A stretch of 64,000 nt of DNA, from positions 16,740,001 to 16,804,000 of the forward strand of contig CM038915.1 of NCBI GenBank assembly GCA_021904315.1, read 5' to 3'. The notes under the pieces were generated by a model, which saw nothing but the letters and a program-made list of their open reading frames with translations, was not told the origin of the DNA and did no database searches. The stretch is from Sphagnum magellanicum (taxonomy: Eukaryota > Streptophyta > Sphagnopsida > Sphagnales > Sphagnaceae). Positions 46,675 to 57,420 of this stretch are shown here, one piece after another (positions within the stretch are counted from its first letter, which is position 1; the number at the start of each line of letters is the position of its first letter). Both the position numbers and the translations under genes were made by a program.

Positions 46675-47245
46675 CAAATCCATGTCTCGATCCATGTCCA
46701 AGTATCTCAACCCATGTCTCAAGCCATCCCTCCATGCATTCATTATCCAGGTCTCGATCCATGTCCATATCTCAACCCATGTCTTGATCTTTCCATGTAT
46801 CAATCCACATCTCAATCCATGCCTCAACCCCACGTCTCTCCATATTTCCAGGTCTCAATTCATTTCCATGTCCTAATCCATGTCACAATCCATGTCCAAG
46901 TCATAACCCATATTTCTATCTTTCCATGTCTCAAACTTTCCATATTTCAAAGCCATGTCTTGATACATTTCCAGGGTCTTAAAACCAGATCACGCGATCC
47001 ATGTCCAAGTCCCAACCAATATTTCATGTCTCAATCCATGTCCAAGTCTCAACCAATGTTCCATGTCTCAATCAATCCATGTCCAAGTCTCAACCAATGT
47101 TCCATGTCTCAATCAATCCATGTCCAAGTCTCAACCAATGTTTCATGTCTCAATTCATGTCCATGTCTCAATCCATGTCTCGATCCATTTCCAAGCCTCG
47201 ATCAATCTGTCGATAGATTCCACATCTCAAATCCATGTCTGAAGT
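46675..47245. repeat. Minisatellite of CCATGTC / CTCAA(T/C)C words upstream of MED16
   Basis: More than 550 bp built from CCATGTCCAAGTCTCAACC and CATGTCTCAATCCATG blocks. Near 47002-47150 three units of about 37-41 bp are nearly identical; further left the units are looser. It gives long plus-strand open frames with repeated HVSIHVQVS-like peptides, which I treat as by-products. It lies 230-800 bp upstream of the MED16 start codon. Confidence 0.85.
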
Positions 47246-48494
47246 TTCGTCCATATTAGGACGTCACACGTTTCACATCAGGACATCAAACTCTTGCACT
47301 TTTTTTTAAACTGAGAATTTCAGAATTTCATAAAAGGAGTTTTATTACTTCAGGTTTTTTTTAATAAATTATTTTTAAAACATTTCGGGGTTATTTCACC
47401 CAAATAAATAATAAATAATAAATAATAAATAAATTACAATATTATGCAAATAAGTTCAAGGTTGGACTATTTCACACACAAAACAAAATATTTCTCAAGA
47501 CCTCATTTGGGTTCATGAATGGATGTTTTCACACGCATACCCTAATTAGCAGTTATGGACTGCAGTCATGAAGTTCATCCAACTCAACACAGGTCAAGGT
47601 TTTGTTCAAAAGTTTTTTTTTTTTTTTTTTTTTGCTAATTTTTTGAGCAAAAATAATCATAATATTACAGTAGTCTATGAAAATGATAGTGATAGTATTT
47701 TCCAAGCGTCTATAAAATGTACTAAAAATAAATATAAATAACCTCTTCCTATTTAGCTAGCAAGCACAAAACCACAATCTTCCTTGCAAATCCGCCATAT
47801 GCAACAAGTTTTGCTAGTTTTTATTACATGACAAATCCCACCCCGACAAGATGTTTGTTTCAACATTTGGGTTGACAAGAAAACTCTTCACCCAAGAAGC
47901 ATCTCAAGAATCTGACTTTGCAAAATCTGCACATCCAGATTTATCACACTGCCGGATATCACATTCAGTCACGAGCAGCAGTTTCCAGCACTCGCAAACT
48001 CCACCCATCCAATGCAGTCAAAGCCCCACAATCCCCAAACAAAATTTGCCTGAACTAGTTAGTAGTAGCTACAAAAGAAGGAAATTGTAGAGAGATAAAA
48101 ACAGGTTGACAGAGCGCCACATGTAACCTGAGAGTCTTGTTGATGGTTGTGTGTTACAACACACAAAAGGCTAAAGACCAATCTGGTCTGAAGTACAGAC
48201 AGAGGAGTGTCATCATGTCATTTTTGTGCAGCAATGCCAACCGTTGGGCATTCACAATTGTCTATGAAGCCGTGTAAGGCATCACTCAAAGCCTGCAATC
48301 CGAGCCATTATCCATCCCCAAACATTCCATTTGATTTCTTGCTCCTACATACAACCGTCTTAGCTATCTTACAATCAACTCTGGTCTTAACCACATATGT
48401 TACAATGCGTACACACCAGAGCTCAAGTTGCGAAAAAAAAAATCGTTCATAAGCACCTCTTCAAATACCCCCCATTTTACCACCCAAGTTATCA
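47246..48494. other. Intergenic between MED16 and RUK; RUK 3' UTR at right
   Basis: Contains an AAT/AAAT microsatellite at about 47400-47434 and a T-run of about 21 at 47613-47633. The right half (about 47.82-48.49 kb) has UTR-like composition and is probably the RUK 3' UTR. An AATAAA on the minus strand (TTTATT at about 47819-47824 on the plus strand) is a reasonable end. No independent gene seen. Confidence 0.45.
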
Positions 48495-51400
48495 TTAGCT
48501 TCTGGGTAAGCGCTGCAACTCAAATACAGCATTGACAGCAGCCTCTGCGACCTGTGGCGAGCTAGACTTACGTAGCCGAATCACTATATTCTCCAGTGAA
48601 ATGAAGTCAGACTTCACAATGGTAGGGGCTGGACGCAATCGCTGGGTGGCATCACCAATTCGTTGCTCTTTGCAGCACACCATGAGTACATACAGAATTC
48701 GGCACTGGAGCTGAGTGAGGAGGGATGGTGTGTGACACTGTGCAGAAGTCTCCAAAACAGAAACAATTCGCCCCATGTTTGAGAGTATTGGCCCAGTTGC
48801 TGAGCTGGGTGACGCCTTCACAGTCAGTACAAGGCACTCTGCTGCAGCCTCTGCAATTGGGGGTTCACGACTCCCACTCAGCTCCAGGAAGATGCCTGCA
48901 TGCTTCGCCATGTCTCCTATGTCTTGTATTGCTGAGATTGAAACACAAACAGATCAGGGGACACTTCTGTAATTCGCATGCCTCAGTCCACAACTCACAT
49001 AGAAGGTGGTTAGAGAGCACAGGCCGCTTCTTTCCCATAGACAACAGAAGTACCATAGCAACAAATCCTGGATGTTTCACCTAGACTTAAAGGGCCACCA
49101 GACATCATCCATTCATCTCCTGACCTCATTAGACTTAGATTACACTCAAACTCACTATCCAAGATCTCTTAACAATTCAGCTATGAGTTTACAATACTCT
49201 AGGTTCAAGCATCAAGAAAAATCCATGGATTCCTTGGCGATTCAACTCTGCTGAACTTCTCGTTGCATCAATTAGCTTGCAAGAGTCAGTGCAACATCCT
49301 AAATGTATAAATTGGTCTTCTTACTCACCTGATCGAAGTTGATCGACCCCATTGGCAGCAGTTGCTGCTTCTGCACCACAGCTGAACTCTTGGCTGTTGC
49401 CAGCATTTCGGACAAGAAAGAATCGACAGACTGAAAGAACAGGGTCGAGAAAATCCTGCATGCCTTTAGCATATACAAAGTCTAAAAGTGCCCCCACACG
49501 ACCCACAACCTTTAGCTCTGAAAGCACAGCGGTGTCAACTTCTGGCGAAGATGCCAAGAACAGACACAGTTGCACATTATGGAGATTGATGCTTAGGAGG
49601 TCACCAAGCAAGACATCAAAGAATTGTGATACCAGTTTGAGCTGCAAGATGTCTGCAACCTTAATGCATTTGAGGTCCAGAAGCATGACCAGGAGCTTTT
49701 GAGCATACATCGGAATTGGGTCCTCATCCTCCACCAGAACTGGGTACATAGGTAGAAGGTGTTGCTTCACAATAGCTTCCAGCTTCTCCCTGTGGACCAG
49801 AGTTGCATTTCAAATATTTGCATAGCTTTGCCCATCAAAACCTTAAAATCCACACCTCATTATTGTCCTCTCAGGTCTATTCCCGAGGCTGCTTACACAG
49901 AATTGAGAATGCAGAAGGGAGTACACTGATTAAGAGTAATGAGGTCATATCTTAACCCAGAAGGAAAAATGTACCTGCGGAGTGCACCCATTCCAGTTGT
50001 TTCTGGTAACTCAGAGCTGTCTAATGAGTTCGCAGATGAGATGTCATCAAGAAACACAACCAAGAGATCAAAGAAAACCTTGAGGCAAAGAAATCGCATG
50101 TCCCCATCCGTGTTCTTCTTGTACAAAACAGCCAGGCTTGGCAGGACTTGCTCTATGAAAATGTCTGGGTAGGCCAGCATTATCCCTGGCTGCTGTGACA
50201 GAACTTCAACAATCTGCAACAAAGTAGACTGAAACTCATCCTGTCCCTGCACACCACCCACACAAATTAAGTTCACATTCAGTTGCTTATTGCCTATTGC
50301 ACACACCCCAGACATAAAGAGCTCTGCAGAAAATGCTCCAGAAGTGAAGTTTGATCCTGCGGTTATCCTCTGCAATAACTTATTAGTATCCAAGCCAAAA
50401 CTGCCTGTCAATGCATATTGGGTGGTAGTTCTGGAAATGCTACTTCCAAAATTCCACAACAATCCTCTACAATCCTGCCATTGCTTTGCAACAGTCATTT
50501 ATACCCAAGACTTTGGCACCACTGCTAACCTGGAAGCTGGAAGTCTCCAAGCGCTTAAGAAAGGATGCCAGATGTGCCAGCACAGGTCCGTCTATAACCC
50601 GGGTCCTGAACGTGGGGCTGTTCATCAACTGAAGCACCACTGGAAACAAAGGAATGGAGGATCTTGCAGAGCCTCGACCAATCAATGGTGCAGCACCAAG
50701 CCCTGTGGTATTTGCTCTCTTTGCACTGGTGAGATTCACAATGTCTGTAGCTATACTTTCCAAAATGCCTGGGATCACACCCACAATAGTCTGTACCAGG
50801 GCTTCCATACACTGCTGCACATATGGGTCTTTCTCTTTCATGAGTCTTTCCACCGATGCAAGCAGTTTGGCATTGCAAAGTGAGGGAAGCCACCTACGAT
50901 TGATCTTGCATAAAAGGGCAGCACATACCAGTGCCTTGCCCCTCAAAATCTCTGGTCCCTGATCCAGCATTCCACATTCCACATATGAGAATCAACAAGA
51001 GTTATGTACTGAAATGCCTGCTGAAACAAAAGATGTCTCTGTCCTGCTAAATGGGGCTTTGCTGTTTAGGGTTTAGGGTTTTAGGATTTAATTTTCTTTC
51101 ATGATCAGGCATTCTCTCATAGGGCACTCAAGCACGGGGTAGACAATGAGAAGACTCACCTGTTCAAGCATTGCAACCACACTGGGCACAAGACTCCTTT
51201 CCTCCGAGAGTGCCAACAAGTATTTGCTCATATTTGTGATCACACTGCTTCCCACGAGTGCCATATTCATGAGGTTGATATTCACTTGTTGCTCTCTAGC
51301 TGTCCCTCTTGCCAGACCAGCAACAAGCTCTTTAAAGGTGAGCTTCTCAAGAACAACTGGAATAGTGGAGGGGCTGAAACGAACAAGGCGCACCAAACAG

Positions 51401-54400
51401 GAGCCAGCTGTGGCCCGCAAGTTCTCCGGTTTTGCAGATGCTCGAAATGTGTAACACAAGTTGTTAAGAACTTCTGGGCTAGTGAAACGGGTTGCCCACT
51501 CCCCCCCTTGGCTTGCAATATTCTCAATAGTTTTCAAGGCATAGTGTTGAGTCACATCATCCTCTCCTTTCCGGAGAACAGAAGCCACAAGTGCAACAGT
51601 GGTGTTGGGAATCTACAGTGATCAAAACCTTGTTATGAGCGGGCTACAATAGAAGAGAGATAAAGTGAATTCCTCCCTTATGCACTCAGTACTAGTTCAG
51701 CTTCCACCTATCAAATTCTATCATGCAGTTCTCAACTTACAACAGGATTTTAAGACGTTTCAAGCTTCAATGTACACTAACCTGCCATGTTAAAGACCTG
51801 CCATCCTTCACAGGAATTTCATGACCTGCACCAGAGCGTGGTGACACTTCATTCTGTGTTGCAATGTAGAATAATAGCTCCCCAAGTGTTGCCATTGCAC
51901 AGCGCCGCACCTGCAGTAAGCAAACCAAACAATTAAGAAATAGAACAGACCTCAAGACCCAAGTCTCAAAACAAACTCAACCTTTGATGGCACTGAGAAA
52001 GGCAGAAACGTAAGAGCAATAAGGTTTAAAAACACTTGATCCTCCAATCCTCCAATTCAGAATCTAGCAAATAAGGTTCTCTGACACCCATCTGGGAAAT
52101 GCATATATACCTTGTCCTGCTTATCACGCAAAGTCTCTGTCAACACTGCTACAATTCCTGAGCCTGCAAGGTCCTCTTCGATGAGTGTGGCATGGCGAAT
52201 AAGCAAGCCCATCACAGATGCCAGCTGCACACGCAAACCTGGGGGTTTCAAAGTGCGCAGCATCTTCACCAGGAGAGGCATCAAGGGCCCATTGATCAAA
52301 ATGTTGGATGCCTCAATGTTGGTGCATAGAGACTCGAGATACTTCAGGGTATTGAGTTTCTCATTCATAGCTGTATTCCCTTGTATGCTTGCAATGATAC
52401 GGTTTAAGAATTTCTCCAGCTGCTCAGGTTGAAGCTTCACAAACTCAACGACTGGTAGAGGGTCAACAGGGAGAGCTCGTGCGTCAAAACTGGACTCTGG
52501 CACCTGTACACCACAAACACACTAAAATGTTTGAACAAATAGATTTGGCCTGTATGTCCTGTCCCTTTCCCACAGTGTCTAGACAAGAGTAGCTACAGCA
52601 GATAGATGTCCAAGGCTAAAGAAAAAGGGGGTTTACCTTCTCTATCCGCCGGTTCAGCATTATTGGTCTCACTGCAAGATCTGTTGGGTGCCATAGTGAC
52701 TGGGAAAGCACGACTGAAAGTTTTGTAGATGTTGGGGGCACTGTCGATCCGGCCTTCTTGGGGTCTCCAGACGCAGGTACAGCACGCTGCAAGCCTTTCC
52801 TTGGAATGCCAACACCCGGAGGGGTAGCTGCAACTTGGCGAGGTGCATCCATCTGAGTGCCTTCAATGTCAGGCAAAACCTTGGGAGGGCTTTCATCTTC
52901 TCCATTGCTTTCAGTTTGCGTAAAGTGAGGCAAAGCCTGCTCATTTGCATTATCTCCCTCACCAATTTTCACTTTGTCAGCTGGTGTAAACCCTGGTTTG
53001 GATACAGTTCTGGGTGGTACATTTTCCTCAGAGACAACAGTGGGACTAGATGCATCAACTCCTTCATCCTCCTCATCATTTGAATCACTCTCGGCACCTT
53101 CTGCAAAATTTAGCTCTAAGTCATGGTTCTCAATTGTGACATCAGTGTCATCAGTAGCATCCTTGGAATTCACCTGTTGCCTGTACGTCTCACTTTCTGC
53201 CTCTTTCAGCAAGTTACTTTTCACTATCTTTGACAGCCTAAGGAGATTCACTCCTGGAATCTCCCCATTGGCCTTTTCTTTAGCAAGCCCAGCAGCAACA
53301 CCCACCAACCCATTCCCCACTTTCCGCCCCTGAGCAGTGTGAGAAAGACCATTTTTCTCCTGGAAACTGGTATCTTTTGTGTTCAATTCTGACCCTGCCT
53401 GCCGGTTGCTCTCAGCTCGTTTCACATCCACTGTACTTGCACCTCGTGACCACCCCCTCTCACGAACTACTGCTCTCTCAGGAGGAATCTTCTTTTTCTC
53501 TACTGGCATGGTTCTCTCAGACAGCGGCTCGTTCTCTACAGATGAAGCTTTGTGTGTCTGGTTCAAAAAGTTCACCAAAGCAGGTTGAGGAGGCAAGGGA
53601 AGTGCCTTACACTTGGTTCTCCAGAAGGGATGATCCCGAAGCTCTGCCCACTGCAATCTCTCTGTTGGATCCTTCACCAGAAGACGGTTGACAAGATCCT
53701 CAAACTCTTGGCTTGGTTTTCCCCAAAGAGACGGCATTGGATCCGAAATTATTGAGTCAACAAGCTGAGTGAAGCTACTAGATACAAACGGTGGCCTACC
53801 CGTGTAGCATTCATACATAACACAACCCAGAGCCCAGAGATCAGACCCAAACGAGTGCACACTTCCCTCCTGGAAAAGCTCAGGAGCCATGTAGCATGGA
53901 GTTCCACGCTTCGCTTGTGGCAGCTGCACAAGCCCAGTTCATGTTAGTAGTCCACACTAGATCATAGCCAGAGTTCTGAACATATGACAATGAGGGTTCC
54001 TGATTCCTGTTGTGCTGCTCCTATGTCACCAGAAGCTTTAAAACTAAGAGCTCTGGGCTGGTCATACCTGCTGGACAGGGCTCTTGGAAATATCACTAAG
54101 CCGCCTTGCGAGACCAAAATCACACAGCTGCATTGAACCATCATAGCAATAAATGCAGAGAAAATTCTTCAGTGGTCAGTGGTTGTCTCTCAGTCATATG
54201 AAATCCCAACTGTGTATACAGAACTGCAAATAGAACTGGAAAAACACCAATGGGCCCCACTGTCATAACAGTGTGCAAAACAGTTATCCTACCTTAAGAC
54301 GTCCATTTTCATCAAGCAGCACATTTGATGGTTTCAAATCACAATAGATCACCCCCTTTGAGTGTAAGAACCTGCCACCAACAAGTTGACACCTTTCATA

Positions 54401-56379
54401 CAGGTTGTATAGAAGGATTCATGGCTAGATTGTTAACAAATGAATCAACTAATCTTCCAGAACTGGCCAGTGTATTCAACCCATATACAAGAATTTGCTA
54501 AGATGGTTGACTGATTGCACTACACAGGCTGCCCAGATGTAGAGATAGCTAGAGCTTGCTTGCAAGAATTCTCTGCAGCTGCTCATGTGCTTCTGAAACC
54601 CCTAAAGCCACTATCCCAGGTCTAACTGAATATGGCATTCAAACCATTATCACTCAAAAACACTCATGGCACTATCTTCAACTGAACAAAAACCACATCA
54701 CTCAGCCACTTTATATGATTCAGGTGCGTCTGAAGGGGAAGTGAGGCTTACTGTAAAGCCTGGACTAAGTCACGGGCAAAATCATGGATTGATTCCTCTG
54801 GGAGACGAGTATCCTGCAGCAGCACAAGGTGATTAGCTTTAGATTGGTATATGTGTGCTCTTGTAACAGCCCTTGAATGACCTCCTTACAATTCACCTTT
54901 CTGTCTTCAACAATACCAAGAGCATAGTCTATTTCTGCTTCTCATTTTCAGGAGTCCTTCCCTCTTGTGGGTTACCAACAGGAGGGCACAACACATTCTC
55001 TTTCTGCTTCTGTTTCCCCACAACTGCAGGTGTGCAGCTACAGATCACTCGTTAAAGGTACATCAGCAAAGTAATGAAAACAAGATTTGACCCATGTCAC
55101 AATTCAATGCAGAATGTCTCAGACCTTAACACTGCTACTCCTGACTGGAGTGATGAAAACATAATATCAGACCATATACATGAGTACCCATCACAGCAAA
55201 AAAAGGTTTCAGAAGGAATGTACATACCTGACGAAGTAGTGTCAGGAGATCCCCCCCAACACAGTACTCAAGAACAAGCCACAAATGTGCTGATGTCTCA
55301 TACCTGCACTGCCAATCTCTGGTTTCAGAATCACAATGAAAACAAGACCGAGAGGACAATGGGAAATGCTTGCAGAAAGGGTGAAGGAAGGCTACTCTTA
55401 TTACACCTATCTTCAATCCAATAAAACATAGATGAACTCTTGTCTATTGACAAAATCATACCAGGCATAGAACTTGAGGACATTGCTGTGATCGAGGGAG
55501 TGAAGTGTCCGGACCTGCATAAGATTTTTAAAAATGGGGAGCTGAATCTTTATAACTACTGTTTATTAAATTTTGCAAAGCCCAATATCAAAGCCAAAAC
55601 ACCAAAAAATCCCAGTTACTTGACTGCACCAGAATTTTGTGAGGTAGAAGTTCACAATGCACCCTCTCCATTCCCAGAGGGGTAGCAATGTACTTCACTG
55701 TGCTTTTCTTTTACCTCTTGTAAAACCTTGGTCTTCTGGCTCTTCTCAACGCTTTTAATGGCATAGTACTCAATTGATTTCTTCTTCCTGCCTTTGTACA
55801 CAGTCTGCACTCAATCCAGCATTGCCCCCAATTTTTGACTCTGAAAATGCATTGCACTACTAAAAAAACAGCACACTGCCACCATTCCCAACTTGCAGCT
55901 TTCTATTCCACAAATGCCCAGCACAATACACAAAAGCCAAGCCTCCAAAACTAAGCCCTATTTCCATGTCCTTCCTCCCCTTTGCACATAGTCCACACCC
56001 CTACACCTGGGTGATTTGCCTTCTCCAAAGATGTGTAGTAGCAAAGAAGATGTGCACACCCAATACCACCATTTCAAAGTTGCAAACTCCTACTCCACAA
56101 TCAGGAATAATAAGAGAAACAGAGAAATCCAACTCCAAAACCCTAGACAATAGAAGGAAAAAAACCAAACCCAAACAAATATTAGCAGCCCCAGGACCCT
56201 AGTAGCTGCAAACAACCAAAAAAACAACACCGCCCACAACCACAAATCACAAACCAGAACAACAACACCAATGCCAACAACAACCCAAAAGATTAAAAGG
56301 CCACAGAAAGAGGAGACTTTCTTTCACTCACCGAGTGCTTCCCTCGCCCAATAGCCTCATAAATGTGGTACTGATTCAT
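48495..56379 (-). CDS. RUK: RUNKEL / Fused-like (ULK4-related) serine/threonine kinase with ARM/HEAT repeats, 15 exons
   Basis: Exons (minus): 56379-56332, 55804-55715, 55514-55462, 55303-55228, 54813-54752, 54371-54293, 54127-54068, 53923-52637, 52503-52111, 51910-51782, 51612-51160, 50958-50530, 50246-49975, 49789-49329, 48931-48495. All are GT-AG with closed phases, 1442 codons plus stop, near Arabidopsis RUNKEL. That protein binds microtubules and organises the phragmoplast at cytokinesis. Kinase landmarks: MNQYHIYEAIGRGKHS (exon 1), YYAIKSVEK with VAIK-type Lys (2), WLVLEYCVGGDL (4), YCDLKPSNVLLDENG (6), LCDFGLARRLSDISKSP (7), GTPCYMAPELFQ and WALGCVMYECYTGRPPF (8). Catalytic Asp, DFG and APE are all present, unlike animal ULK4. 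A long acidic linker fills the rest of exon 8 and ends SLWHPTDLAVRPIM. Exons 9-15 encode alpha-helical repeats: LASVMGLLIRHATLIEEDLA, RRCAMATLGELLFYIATQNE, LRKGEDDVTQHYALKTIENI, EILRGKALV, MRFLCLKVFFDLL and YAQKLLVMLLDL. The intron after exon 11 holds a TTTAGGG-type motif at about 51067. Confidence 0.95.
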
Positions 56380-56640
56380 ATGAAAAAGCTCCAAGACCCC
56401 CCTGTGGTTGGGGAGTCAGGTTGTGTAAAATCCCTTACGAGAGGAGGAGGAGGAGGAGGAGGAGGAGGAGGAGGGAGTGCATTTCAAGAAAAGAAGACGA
56501 CGGTTTCGTACTTCGTTTTCGTTCTTATTTGTCTTCTTCTTCTCCCTTCTTCTCGCTTCTTATTCTTCTTCTTCTCCTTCTCCTTCTAGTTTTGTTGTGC
56601 AACAAGCAGCATGAAGCTAGCTAAGAACACAGATGATAAT
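56380..56640 (-). promoter_or_regulatory. RUK 5' leader/promoter with (GGA)n
   Basis: A GGA microsatellite at 56441-56475, read as CTCC-type pyrimidine on the sense strand, lies 60-95 bases upstream of the RUK ATG. A TTC/CTT-rich stretch follows at 56527-56588. Pyrimidine-rich leaders are common in plant genes. No TATA element was assigned. Confidence 0.45.
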
Positions 56641-56904
56641 ACGAGCACAAAAAAACACATCAAAATACAACAAAAACGTCAAACAATGCGGAAGAGTGAG
56701 GAGAACTACAAAAAAAAACTGATGGGTCACGAGAAAAACAAACGCAGCAGCTACAGATTTGCGTGCATCTAAGTGTGGAATTGCGAAAAACAACAATTGG
56801 GTGGGTGGAAGATTTGGCACAAGAAATTCAAAACATTGCGCATATGGACAAAGCGCAGTGCGATGGAGGAAGGCGGGAGGGAGCCGACGACCCAACATCA
56901 TGCA

Positions 56905-56962
56905 GTACATACATACATACATCCATACACCTACACATACATGTATGTATGCATGTACGTAT
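56905..56962. repeat. Tetranucleotide (ACAT/ATGT) microsatellite
   Basis: ACATACATACATACATCC and ACATACATGTATGTATGC form an imperfect ACAT array that turns into its own complement, so it can fold on itself. Non-coding. Confidence 0.8.
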
Positions 56963-56974
56963 TTGAATATGTAT

Positions 56975-57420
56975 ATGTTTGTTATGTATATTACTACATT
57001 GTCATTTATATGTATATATACACCATTGAGTGGGTTTTAAATACTTTCTTTTGAAAATATTTTTTAAGTTGAAACACTTCTATGGCACAATTATTATGTT
57101 TCTCATGTATATTAATATATTGTCATTTATGTGTATATATTCATCATTGAGTGATTTTCAATATTTTTTTGTGAAAATATTTTTTAAGTTAATACCTTTC
57201 TATGGAATTCTATGATGCTTCGTATGTGTATTAGTTTATTGTTATTTATATGTATGCATAAATCATTAGAGGTTTTCAATTTTTTCTTTTGAAAATATTT
57301 TTAATTAAAACCTTTTTATTGCACGTTAATGCTTCCTATGTATGTTCATATATTGTCATCTATATGCACACATATATCATATCATTGGGTGGCTTTTTAT
57401 TCTTTTTTTTAATATATTTG
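56975..57420. repeat. 120-bp tandem array, four diverged units
   Basis: ATTGTCATTTATATGTATAT or a variant recurs at about 56998, 57119, 57238 and 57353 (offsets 121, 119, 115). It is followed in each unit by CATTGAGTG, TTTTCAATA-like sequence, TTTTGAAAATATTTTTTAAG and a CCTTTCTATGG-like end. Old and AT-rich, located upstream of RUK. Confidence 0.8.

Noticed and set aside
46666..47259. Plus-strand ORF of 197 codons with HVSIHVQVS-like repeats
   Set aside because: It coincides exactly with the CCATGTC minisatellite, other frames are also open, and there is no family signature or splice context.
50290..50883. Plus-strand ORF of 197 codons
   Set aside because: It is antisense to RUK exons 12-13, whose coding is strongly supported. 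The plus frame has no recognisable domain.
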